A DNA stretch of 64,000 bases, taken from the NCBI RefSeq assembly GCF_009002475.1, contig NZ_AP019860.1, forward strand, positions 6,834,501 to 6,898,500. The letters are read 5' to 3'. The position numbers and the translations under genes are program-made. The notes under the pieces were generated by a model. It had not been told where the DNA came from. It saw only the letters and a list, made by a program, of their open reading frames with translations, and did not search any database. The DNA is from Candidatus Uabimicrobium amorphum. Its GTDB lineage: Bacteria > Planctomycetota > Uabimicrobiia > Uabimicrobiales > Uabimicrobiaceae. Below are positions 54,374 through 62,681 of this stretch, piece by piece (within the stretch, counting starts at the first letter, position 1; each line of letters opens with the position of its first letter).

Positions 54374-54460
54374 TGTATTTCTCCTAAAGCATAAAATAAA
54401 CTCTAGACCATACTAGAGAACTCTATTTTATTTAAAGCAAAACAGCGCTAATTGTCAAGA

Positions 54461-55612
54461 TCATTCCTGTTGTGATGCTTGCGAATCGTGTTGCTTTATC
54501 ATTTGTGCAATCTGGCCATATAGCCCTAAAGGGTCTTTGAAATCAGTAAACAACATCGTATTTTTGTTATCCTTGAGGTTGATCATGACATGCTGTGAAA
54601 TTTCGCCCTCGTTGTTTTCTCTAGAAATTTCTACTTTTTCGATGTTGTCTTTGTCGATTATTGTTCTTGGTTTTAGAAAATGATGCAAGACAATGTAATC
54701 GTCCATCATCGTACAACGTATGGGAACACTGATCGCCCATTGTACTATTTTATAAAGTACTGGCAACCACACAATGGAAGTAACTAAAAACGCGTAGGGA
54801 AACGATGAGTAAAAAACAAAGAGCATAAAAATAGCTCCAAGGACTACGATCATAGCACCATACATCATACTGTTTTTTGCTTCAAAGGTTTGGTAATCCA
54901 AAGAGGACGAATCATTTTCGGTAAGAACCGTGGCTTTTTGCAGAATGATGTTCTCTAATTTTTCAAAATTATCAATGTACTGCGAAATAGAAAAACGTGA
55001 GTGAGGATTACTTTTTGAGGATAGACGTACGCATTTTAACGCATCGTGATTTTGAACTTGTAGATCATCCCAATCAATATGAATATCTTTTTTTGTGTCG
55101 CAAATTCCCGCAGAGTTCACGTTGATCACTTGCCCTTCAAAAGAGCCCACAAATCTATTTTCTCTTAATAGCATATACATAAAGACCGGATAACCAATTA
55201 CCATAATCACAGTTGTGACAGTATCTTTACTCCACTCCGAAAATGTAAACACGAGAATTGCAATAAAAATAACGTTGATAATGACAAAGCCTTTTATAGA
55301 CGTCTTGCGTATACTCATGGTAAATACATCACTTAGTTTTTTGAAGTCAATAGGTGCTTGGTCTTGATCGGTTTGTGCATTTGTATGACCGTACAATGTT
55401 GCGTTGGCTTCCTGTTGTTGCGAACGTTTTCTGGCGGCAACTATGATCAAAAGAAGAGACACCAAACTAACGATGCCTGCGTACACCGTTATCATGATAT
55501 GCCCTTCGGGAGAATTTTCATTTCTGAGTATATTTGACACACCAACAACTGTAAAGAGAGTGCTGATCAAAAAAACTACACTACTGACAACGATAACAAT
55601 ACTTGTAAACAT
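54461..55612 (-). CDS. Integral membrane protein with PH-like segments
   Basis: A 383-residue protein with about six hydrophobic segments in three pairs (near 5-28/40-58, 107-125/130-150, 248-270/275-295). After the second pair comes a beta-rich section with IDWDDLQVQNHDALKCVRL; after the third, RCTMMDDYIVLHHFLKPRTIIDKDNIEKVEI, wording typical of bacterial PH (bPH)-like domains that follow a membrane hairpin. No signal peptide; the tail is Gln/Ser-rich. Function unknown. The GNAT gene lies directly upstream on the same strand, 24 bases away. Confidence 0.7.
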   Translation of the reverse strand: MFTSIVIVVSSVVFLISTLFTVVGVSNILRNENSPEGHIMITVYAGIVSLVSLLLIIVAARKRSQQQEANATLYGHTNAQTDQDQAPIDFKKLSDVFTMSIRKTSIKGFVIINVIFIAILVFTFSEWSKDTVTTVIMVIGYPVFMYMLLRENRFVGSFEGQVINVNSAGICDTKKDIHIDWDDLQVQNHDALKCVRLSSKSNPHSRFSISQYIDNFEKLENIILQKATVLTENDSSSLDYQTFEAKNSMMYGAMIVVLGAIFMLFVFYSSFPYAFLVTSIVWLPVLYKIVQWAISVPIRCTMMDDYIVLHHFLKPRTIIDKDNIEKVEISRENNEGEISQHVMINLKDNKNTMLFTDFKDPLGLYGQIAQMIKQHDSQASQQE

Positions 55613-55636
55613 AATATGCTCTTTCTAGGGAGTTAC

Positions 55637-56179
55637 CTATTCAAATTTACAATTACCTGATAGCGCCAATGAGTATATATGGTGCGCGTAGTATTTACCA
55701 CGAAAAAGATGTTTTTTAGGATCGGTTTCTACCAAAACAAAACCTTGTTTGAGCAGAAGTTTCTGCGAAGGTATGTTGTCTATTGCCACACAAGCTTTGA
55801 TCGTTCGCAGATGTAAGTCACGTTTGGCATAGTTAAGAACCACATCTAAAACTTCGCTCATATATCCCTTGTTCCAATGCTCATAAGCCAAATCGTAACC
55901 GATTTCCGCACTTTGGGCCGTGGCATCATACAAATGAAAACCACACGTACCGATAGGTTGATCCTTCAGGGTGATGCACCACCTTATGTGATCGCCCGAG
56001 TCTATGTCCATGACCCACGAAAGGAGTTCCTGCGCTTCTTTTTTACTACTTAGTGGTTCTTGGTCATAAAGAAATTTTGTGACATTGGCATCGGAAAAAT
56101 GTTTAAAGAGAAAGTCGAGATCGTTTGCTCGAAATTTACGCAGTAACAAACGACTTGAACATAATTGTTTATAGTGCAT
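55637..56179 (-). CDS. GNAT acetyltransferase, RimJ/RimL type
   Basis: A 180-residue acetyltransferase. The start SSRLLLRKFRANDLDFLF is the typical opening of this group; IGTCGFHLYDAT is the beta4 strand region, AEIGYDLAYEHWNKGYMSEVL carries the acetyl-CoA-binding segment, and IKACVAIDNIPSQKLLLKQGF is the late N.xS.xLxxxxGF motif. The acceptor is not predictable: ribosomal protein N-termini, small molecules and other targets are all known. No clear Shine-Dalgarno is seen. It lies between the photolyase gene and a membrane protein gene, all on the minus strand. Confidence 0.87.
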   Translation of the reverse strand: MHYKQLCSSRLLLRKFRANDLDFLFKHFSDANVTKFLYDQEPLSSKKEAQELLSWVMDIDSGDHIRWCITLKDQPIGTCGFHLYDATAQSAEIGYDLAYEHWNKGYMSEVLDVVLNYAKRDLHLRTIKACVAIDNIPSQKLLLKQGFVLVETDPKKHLFRGKYYAHHIYSLALSGNCKFE

Positions 56180-56243
56180 GGCAATTGTCTATTTTCATAA
56201 CGGCCCTAACTGTCGCAAAATATTTAGATACTTTTCTATGAAA

Positions 56244-57728
56244 CTACTTTGAAGCGAGCTTCTTCGGCTTTCTACGTTTGCGGCTCCCATGTTTTTGATA
56301 GACAATTCTCGATTGTATTCGTGCGTCTTCGGTCTTGCGTACCGCCCAAATGAGGTCTTTTGCTTTTTTCGCGGCTAGTTTTTGCTCCACAATCGGCAAA
56401 GGGTAGTCACCAATGTTAAATATTGCCTCCGCAGGGCTGTTGTGTGGTTCGAAAATATATTCGTCGGGTACCTGACGTAACTCGGGAACCCATTGGCGAA
56501 TAAATGTGCCACGTGGGTCGTGGTCTTGCGCTTGTTTTGTCGGATTGTAAACACGCATCGCATTGATTCCAGTAACCCCCGATTGCATCTGAATTTGGCT
56601 GTAGTGAATACCTGGTTCGTAGTCGACAAATTTTCCGGCGAGATAATGCGCCACGGGACGCCAATCCAACCACAAATGATACGTAGCAAAACAAACGATC
56701 ATAGCACGCATGCGAAAATTCAGCCAACCGGTTTGATTGAGAGCACGCATACACGCATCGATCATCGGGTATCCGGTTTTTCCACAGCACCAAGCCGTAA
56801 AAAAATCCTCGTTCACTTCACGCGGACGCAAGTTGTCAAAACAAGTGTTCATCGCTTGGAACTCAATACGCGGTTCACTCTCTAATTTTTGGATGAAATG
56901 ACAGTGCCAGCGCAGTCTTTTCGCAAAAGACGACAAAGAGATACGCCACTTTTTCGCTTCGCGAACATAGCGCAATTCCTGTCGTTTTTCTTCACATTTG
57001 CGGAACACATAACGCATGGAAATATTCCCGTAGGTAAAATACGGACTCAAACGACTGCATTCTTCCCACGCCGTTACCGGGCTAGACATGGCTTTTTGAT
57101 AGTTCTCCCCGCGTTGTGTTAAAAAACTACGCAATATTTGATGCGCAACATTTTCGCCGCCTTGCTGCTCTATCTTGTGATTGCTCGGTATAATTCCGAG
57201 TGTTTTTGCACTGCAAATTCTTCCCCACTGCCGACGCGTAACACTGGCAACTTTTGTCGGAGCAGGAAAAACAGGTCGCGACATTTCCCTATGCCACAAG
57301 GCCGCCCAGCCATCGCGATTTTGTAAACCGCGAAAAACCCCAAATTGGCGAAATTCATGCACGGGGATTTTGTGTTTTTTTGCCCATTTACGAACGCGTT
57401 TATCACGTTCAAAAGTGAGCGCGTTTCCCGTCTCCTGGTGGCACCAAATATGGGAAATATCGTATTCCTTGAGAAGTTGTCCGAGAACGTCCACCACTTC
57501 ACCGTGTGCAATGAAGACGTTCGCCCCTCGGTCTTTCAAATTTTTGCGCAACGCGCGCAGACTGTCATTGATAAATTGCAAATGAAAATCACTAAAATCT
57601 CGCGCATTCATAATAGAAGGTTCGTAGACATAAAGTAATAAACACTTGCCGTGTTTTTGGGCTGCGTATAATGGTTCATGATCGAAAATACGCAAATCTT
57701 TTTTCAACCACACAAGTTGGATCGTCAC
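56244..57728 (-). CDS. Cryptochrome/DNA photolyase family protein
   Basis: A 494-residue flavoprotein starting at GTG 57728, behind AGGAG. The N-terminal alpha/beta domain (about 1-130) begins IQLVWLKKDLRIFDHEPL, the classic antenna-domain strand. The C-terminal FAD domain (about 200-440) has SRLSPYFTYGNIS, GKTGYPMIDACMRAL, TGWLNFRMRAM, and VDYEPGIHYSQIQMQSG, close to the FAD-binding photolyase consensus; W-rich positions for electron transfer are present. The sequence MQSGVTGINAMRVYNPTKQ differs from Escherichia coli PhrB (GTGTDAAPYFRIFNP) but fits the broader bacterial clade. The last 25 residues are a basic Arg/Lys tail. Likely repairs UV lesions; a photoreceptor role cannot be excluded. 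Confidence 0.9.
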   Translation of the reverse strand: MTIQLVWLKKDLRIFDHEPLYAAQKHGKCLLLYVYEPSIMNARDFSDFHLQFINDSLRALRKNLKDRGANVFIAHGEVVDVLGQLLKEYDISHIWCHQETGNALTFERDKRVRKWAKKHKIPVHEFRQFGVFRGLQNRDGWAALWHREMSRPVFPAPTKVASVTRRQWGRICSAKTLGIIPSNHKIEQQGGENVAHQILRSFLTQRGENYQKAMSSPVTAWEECSRLSPYFTYGNISMRYVFRKCEEKRQELRYVREAKKWRISLSSFAKRLRWHCHFIQKLESEPRIEFQAMNTCFDNLRPREVNEDFFTAWCCGKTGYPMIDACMRALNQTGWLNFRMRAMIVCFATYHLWLDWRPVAHYLAGKFVDYEPGIHYSQIQMQSGVTGINAMRVYNPTKQAQDHDPRGTFIRQWVPELRQVPDEYIFEPHNSPAEAIFNIGDYPLPIVEQKLAAKKAKDLIWAVRKTEDARIQSRIVYQKHGSRKRRKPKKLASK

Positions 57729-57771
57729 AGTTGTTACTCCTAGCGGTCAATGTAAAATGAAAAACGGATGT

Positions 57772-58950
57772 CTATTTTTGTAGCTTTTGTAAAATTTGCG
57801 CAGCGTTCTTTTTGATATTGTCGTTGTCATTTTTTAGGGCTTCTTCCAATAGCGGAATTGCCTTGCTTCCAATTTTTAGCAACGCTTCTTGTACATATTT
57901 ACTTACCTCAGGAGAGGCTTCCGCGAAACTTTCTATCAACGAAGAAATCGCAGGTGCAGATTTTTCTCCTAATTTTTCCAACCCCTTGAGCCCCTCTATT
58001 TGTATCTCTTCATTTTTATGTTTGAGTGCATAAACAAATGCGGGAAGTAATTTTTCGTCTTGCGCTTCAAAAAAAGACAATTCGCGCAGTATATATATTT
58101 TTACCGTTAAAAAAGTCGTTTCTTTTTGCAAAGTAGCAATGCGTTCTTCCACAGTTTGCGACTCTAATTTTTTTAATTGTTCGCGAACTAGCCTTTTTCC
58201 TTTTTCGCGTAAAGGACTGGCTTTTTCATCATTGTTGATGTATTCGGTGAGGAGTTCTGTTAGATATGCATCAAAGCCTTTGTTGTAGCTCTCTTCTCTC
58301 TGAGGCTCGCTGTAAGTTAGTCGCAATGCTTTTTCAAATTCCTTTTTCGCCAAATCTTCATTTTCTAAAAAGTAGTGCATCGCTCCACTAATCAGAAGCA
58401 ACTCTTTGTCTGTACCAGGATTTTTATTTTCCGCTATCAATTTTTGCGCAAGTTCCAGTGCTTTTTTTCTCGCTTGTTTTGCCTTTTCATATTCTCCAGC
58501 ACTATCATGGTGATACGCATATGTTCTATAAAAAGTACACCAAAAATCCGGTGTTTTCTCCAAGGCCTTATATACTTTTTCGGCAACATCCAAACGTGTT
58601 GTCATCGGAATATCGCGATAGAAAGAAGTGTCTTCACGATTGATTTTTTCCGAAGATAAAACTTCTTTAAGTTTTGCAATTTTCTCCTTAGGGATTCTGC
58701 GGAAGTCCCACATGTAGCAAGTCAGGTAGCATTTTTGACAACTATAAAGAACATGGGCGTCTGTGAGTGGCCAATAGATGTATTGAAATTTTGATGGCCA
58801 CTGATAAATGTAGTTGCCATAACTACCAATGCTAGCGAATTCATTTTTTTCTTCGCAAACAGGACACTGAGCTTCAATAGGACGCCAAGTTGTGGCCCCT
58901 AAGTTCAGTAAAAAACATGCCATAAAAGATAATATCATACGTGTTTTCAT
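57772..58950 (-). CDS. Secreted DUF2225-like protein with TPR and HEAT repeats
   Basis: A 392-residue protein behind a strong AAGGAGG site. A signal peptide (about 1-19) is followed by a DUF2225-like zinc segment with CPVC (29-32) and CQKC (about 71-74) and a further cysteine nearby. Residues about 115-260 are helical with a TPR-like unit (EYEKAKQARKKALELAQ and LAKKEFEKALRLTY). The C-terminal 95 residues have HEAT-like repeats (EIQIEGLKGLEKLGEKSAPA and KIGSKAIPLLEEALKNDNDNIK). DUF2225 proteins are usually cytoplasmic, so a secreted version is uncommon. The gene stands alone; divergent transcription leads to the NTT-like transporter. Confidence 0.75.
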   Translation of the reverse strand: MKTRMILSFMACFLLNLGATTWRPIEAQCPVCEEKNEFASIGSYGNYIYQWPSKFQYIYWPLTDAHVLYSCQKCYLTCYMWDFRRIPKEKIAKLKEVLSSEKINREDTSFYRDIPMTTRLDVAEKVYKALEKTPDFWCTFYRTYAYHHDSAGEYEKAKQARKKALELAQKLIAENKNPGTDKELLLISGAMHYFLENEDLAKKEFEKALRLTYSEPQREESYNKGFDAYLTELLTEYINNDEKASPLREKGKRLVREQLKKLESQTVEERIATLQKETTFLTVKIYILRELSFFEAQDEKLLPAFVYALKHKNEEIQIEGLKGLEKLGEKSAPAISSLIESFAEASPEVSKYVQEALLKIGSKAIPLLEEALKNDNDNIKKNAAQILQKLQK

Positions 58951-59262
58951 AAGACCTCCTTAAAAATTTAAAGTAAAAGTGTTGCTAACTAAGTATACTT
59001 TGAGGTTTATTAATATTTCAAGTTGGATATTGCTTCAAAACCAAACATCGCGAAGATCTTATTGGTTTGCTGGTAAAATTTATCAAAGAATAACGATGCA
59101 AAAGATGCCAATCACTACTAAAGCTTAAAAAATATAAATTTATAAAACGCATGCTCATTTGGTATAATGGTTGAAAACGAATAAACTCTTTCACAAATAG
59201 TCGCCGGAACTTTATTTTCGGCAGGGAAACTAAAGTTATGCGATCATTTTACCATTCGACTC
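58951..59262. other. AT-rich divergent intergenic region
   Basis: No RNA gene recognised. It contains the AAGGAGG site of the minus-strand gene, an extended -10 promoter towards the transporter (59160-59168), and a 12-codon reading frame (ATG 59238 to TAA 59274) that overlaps the transporter start out of frame. Confidence 0.5.
59160..59168 (+). promoter_or_regulatory. Extended -10 promoter of the transporter gene
   Basis: TGGTATAAT combines TGN with a perfect TATAAT (59163-59168). The -35 region is poor (TTATAA at 59140-59145, 17 bases away), as allowed for extended -10 promoters. Transcription would start near 59175, leaving a leader of about 88 bases. Confidence 0.5.
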
Positions 59263-61053
59263 ATGCTAGCCATTAAGAAAAGCGAGCGCGGCAAAGTTGC
59301 GATACTCTCCGCCATGTTGTTGATCAGGTCTTTCGGAAAAGTCATTGGTTGGGCAGCGGTACAAACCATTCTTTTGAAGCGATTGGGACTGGAAACTCTG
59401 CCGTACTCTTTTGTTATTTTTGCCATTATTGGAATCGTTGGTTCGTTTTTTTACTTGTACTTTGTCGATGTTGTGGACCGTGACCGTTTACTGTATTGTT
59501 ATTGCCTTTTTTCCGGAATCGCGCTTACCGTTGGTGCGCTTTTGTTTTCGACAAAAGGTGGCTTTGTGTTGCCGGTGATCCTTATCATGGGCGGATATGG
59601 ACTTGGCTATTCGACAACAGGTACACAAATATGGACCATTATAAATGACACCTTTAGCCCCAAAGAAGGTGTACGTCTATATCCAATCATTTCCACAGCG
59701 CCACTGATTGGTGGCATATGCGGTGGATTGACCATACCTGTTTTGCTATCACAATTTGATACGGAAATGCTCTTGTTTTTTTGGGGATTTTCCCTATTAC
59801 TTCTTTTACCCCTGGTTTTGCTTTTTGGTCGTCTTTACGGTGACGTTTTACCAAGTAGCAATGATAAAAAATTTACGTTTCCGTTTGCCAAAAAAAGACG
59901 TGTAGCTTCCTCAAAACTCCATTCTCTATTGGTGTTTTCCATTGCAGGTATTTGCATTCTGTTTTGGACCGTCGCTTCGCTAAAAGAGTTCCAATACGGC
60001 AAAATTCTCAACGCAACATTTGCCAACGAAGAACAACTGAGTACCTACTACGGTTACTACACGATTATCCTCAACAGCGTTGTTTTACTCACGCAATTCT
60101 TACTTACCGGAAAAGTGGTGCGCTTCTTAGGTGTCGGACTGGGACTAAGCCTTCTTCCCGCCACCATTATACTCGGTGTTTCCATTACGTGGTTGTTCCC
60201 GGTATTCATTGCGGTGTTTTTTATGCGCTTCTCGTGGGACATTATTGCCATGACAGTGCAAGGCACAAGTTACCAATTGGTGTTTAACGGTATACCAGCA
60301 CCAGACCGCGGCCGCATTCGCGGAATCATGGAGGGTATCATCAACCCTTTAGGCGGAGTCGTGGGTGGTTTGACCATCATCGCCACCAACGAATTTTTTG
60401 CGACATCATCACCATTCTCACACCATATCATCACCGCTCTAGCGCTAAGCAGTGGATTGTTATGGCTATACATGGCCATGAAAGCACGAAAATATTATCA
60501 CAAGTCCATTCTGGAAAATCTCTACAGCAAAGACTCGCGTACCGTTTCCGATGCATGGGAAATGATGGAGGAAGGCAAACAACTGGCAAATTTGAAAATA
60601 TCCCAGGAGATTCTACCCACATTTTCTTTGATGAAAGAGCAAAAAGTCATTGGCGAACAAATCGTACAGTCTTTTTGTGACGAACACAAAGTGGTGGTTT
60701 ACCATCATCGTCGTCTTGGTTGTCATCGTCTGAAAGTTTTCATCGACGGCCACGCATGGAATGTTTTCAAACACGATAACACGTGGTGGATGAGCGACAA
60801 AAGCGGAAAGCGCGAGGTGGACGCAGCGATTCTCTACTGGCTGAAGAAGGATAACTATGTTGCGGTGGTTTTTCACAAACAAAAAATACAACGCGTAGAA
60901 ATTGCCGAAACAGGAAAAAATATCCATGGGATTGGATGGCTTGGCGGTGCTTTTAAATATTCTTATCAGCTCAAAAATAGCGCCTGTATTTCTTCTAACA
61001 TGCGCTTTTCGCAAACCATTCAACCACAAGGGCGATGTATATACAAAAATTAG
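59263..61053 (+). CDS. NTT-like MFS transporter with C-terminal soluble domain
   Basis: A 596-residue protein with about 12 membrane helices (about 10-405). The helix 4-5 region TQIWTIINDTFSPKEGVRLYPIISTAPLIGG resembles the nucleotide transporter (NTT/TlcA) branch of the major facilitator superfamily (key elements: IND.FSPKE, RLYPII, GG). The C-terminal 190 residues are soluble (about 410-596), with a helical part and a beta-rich part (YHHRRLGCHRLKVFIDG, NTWWMSDKSGKREVD). Substrate is not certain; many free-living bacteria carry such MFS relatives that are not ATP/ADP exchangers. The ATG at 59263 has no Shine-Dalgarno, while an overlapping upstream 12-codon frame does, so initiation may be by coupling. 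Confidence 0.8.
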   Translation: MLAIKKSERGKVAILSAMLLIRSFGKVIGWAAVQTILLKRLGLETLPYSFVIFAIIGIVGSFFYLYFVDVVDRDRLLYCYCLFSGIALTVGALLFSTKGGFVLPVILIMGGYGLGYSTTGTQIWTIINDTFSPKEGVRLYPIISTAPLIGGICGGLTIPVLLSQFDTEMLLFFWGFSLLLLLPLVLLFGRLYGDVLPSSNDKKFTFPFAKKRRVASSKLHSLLVFSIAGICILFWTVASLKEFQYGKILNATFANEEQLSTYYGYYTIILNSVVLLTQFLLTGKVVRFLGVGLGLSLLPATIILGVSITWLFPVFIAVFFMRFSWDIIAMTVQGTSYQLVFNGIPAPDRGRIRGIMEGIINPLGGVVGGLTIIATNEFFATSSPFSHHIITALALSSGLLWLYMAMKARKYYHKSILENLYSKDSRTVSDAWEMMEEGKQLANLKISQEILPTFSLMKEQKVIGEQIVQSFCDEHKVVVYHHRRLGCHRLKVFIDGHAWNVFKHDNTWWMSDKSGKREVDAAILYWLKKDNYVAVVFHKQKIQRVEIAETGKNIHGIGWLGGAFKYSYQLKNSACISSNMRFSQTIQPQGRCIYKN

Positions 61054-61062
61054 AGGCCACAA

Positions 61063-62589
61063 TTACTCCTCTAGATCATCCACATCTAATATCTCTTGAG
61101 GAGAATCGTCGTCCACAATGAAAAAGACATCGCTATCCACATCTGTATCATCATTTAAATAACGCAAAGGAATATCTGGTTCGGTATATGTTTTCACCGA
61201 ACAACCGAGTCGTCGAATATCTTCTTCCAAAGATTTCACATCGTTGCCTTCCAAATCTACATACTCTAAATTTGCCATTTCATGCATTTCCGCTGGTAAC
61301 GATTTTAGTTGGTGATCGGAGATTTCTAAATGCTTCAATTTGGATAATTGGCAAATTTCACGCGGAATTTCGCTTATATGACCCGAAGTTATATACAAGT
61401 ACTCTAAATTTTTTAACGCACATATTTCCTTGGGAAATTCTGAAAAATGACTAAAGATTAGATCGATTAATTTGAGTTGTTGTAGCTGGGAAATACCTTC
61501 AATATTGCGGATTTGCGAATTTCCCAAATATAAGTTCTCTAAATTTGTTATTTGGCAAATGGTCGCAAGATTTTCGACACATGACCCACACAAATCAAGA
61601 GATCGTAAATTTTCGAGTTTACTCATTTCACCAGGAAGATGGGCCAATTTTGTGTCTGTTAATTCTAACTGCTCTAAATCGTGTAAACGACTTATCTGCG
61701 GAGCTAATTTTTGCAATGGATAATTGCAATTGAGTCTTAAGGTTTTTAGTTGTGGAAAGTGCTGTATTTCCATTGGCAACTCACGCAATTTGTTTCGAGA
61801 TAGATTTAAAGACTCCAATGAACTATTCGCGGTGAGTTCGTTGAAGCTCTCTATTTGGTTTTTATAGAGATTTAGCTCTCTGAGATGAGGAAAGTACTTT
61901 ATCTCCGCGGGTAATTCGCGTAATTTATTTTTTGTTAGGTTTAAAACCTCTAGGCAACTATTTGTTTTTACAGTAGAAAGATTTTCTATTCTATTATCAC
62001 TAAGGTTAAGTTCTCGAAGATTCGGAAAGTACTCCATTTGGGGAAACGTAGACAATTGGTTGTGCGCTAGGTCTAAAAAAGTGACTTCGCACTTATCTTT
62101 TGTCACAAAATTTTTGATTTGGCTGTTGCGTAAGCAAAGTTTTTTGAGATTACGATAGGAGGAAATATTTGTCACATCGTCAATGCGACACCTCAAAATA
62201 GACAAAGTTTCCACACCCTTTACCTGAAAAGTAGGGATTTTTTTTAAATAGCAATTACTCAAAGACAGCCACGATACCTGTATATCTTGCAAAAAGGAGA
62301 GTGGGTCTGTGATGTTTTCCAAACGAATGTGATGCGCATGACAATTTTGCCAAACGCTATCTTGTTGTTTATCGATAACAAGATCTGTAAAACTACAATG
62401 AGTAAAACGGCAATTTGCGGCATGAGAAATGGCAATCCCCCCATCGCGAAAGCTACAATTATCAAAGAGGCAGTTGGTGATTTTGACTTTATCTAACCAT
62501 AGGGGATTATTCTGAAAATGAAATGTACACCCATAGTATTCGATGTTGTCCTCAATTTCGGAGAGTGCTTTTCCGCGAATGGATTTCAT
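61063..62589 (-). CDS. Leucine-rich repeat protein with pentapeptide-like N-terminus
   Basis: A 508-residue soluble protein. The first 130 residues have beta-helix spacing with cysteine/phenylalanine at regular positions (NCLFDNCSFRDGG, NCRFTHCSFTDL), resembling pentapeptide repeats. About 14 LRR units of 21-23 residues follow (about 130-455), with pattern L..L.L..N.L..LP..(I/M)..(L/F), the SDS22/Ras-like bacterial type. The C-terminal 35 residues are very acidic (Asp/Glu). No signal peptide. A protein-protein interaction scaffold is likely; partner unknown. It is convergent with the transporter gene, only 9 bases apart. Confidence 0.87.
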   Translation of the reverse strand: MKSIRGKALSEIEDNIEYYGCTFHFQNNPLWLDKVKITNCLFDNCSFRDGGIAISHAANCRFTHCSFTDLVIDKQQDSVWQNCHAHHIRLENITDPLSFLQDIQVSWLSLSNCYLKKIPTFQVKGVETLSILRCRIDDVTNISSYRNLKKLCLRNSQIKNFVTKDKCEVTFLDLAHNQLSTFPQMEYFPNLRELNLSDNRIENLSTVKTNSCLEVLNLTKNKLRELPAEIKYFPHLRELNLYKNQIESFNELTANSSLESLNLSRNKLRELPMEIQHFPQLKTLRLNCNYPLQKLAPQISRLHDLEQLELTDTKLAHLPGEMSKLENLRSLDLCGSCVENLATICQITNLENLYLGNSQIRNIEGISQLQQLKLIDLIFSHFSEFPKEICALKNLEYLYITSGHISEIPREICQLSKLKHLEISDHQLKSLPAEMHEMANLEYVDLEGNDVKSLEEDIRRLGCSVKTYTEPDIPLRYLNDDTDVDSDVFFIVDDDSPQEILDVDDLEE

Positions 62590-62628
62590 GATGGCCTCTA
62601 TCCATAGAAGTGTTGGTATTTGCTAGTG

Positions 62629-62648
62629 TGCGATGTGGGGGCATCGCA
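62629..62648 (-). terminator. Possible hairpin terminator after the 62682 gene
   Basis: A 7-bp stem TGCGATG/CATCGCA with a six-base loop, without a T run; it lies 34 bases after the stop and ahead of the LRR gene on the same strand. Confidence 0.35.
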
Positions 62649-62681
62649 TACCAAAGTCGTTTTTTCTATTACGAAGTTCAA

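Noticed and set aside
58951..59262. tRNA or small RNA gene
   Set aside because: No cloverleaf or T-loop-like sequence was found; the region is AT-rich with only promoter elements.
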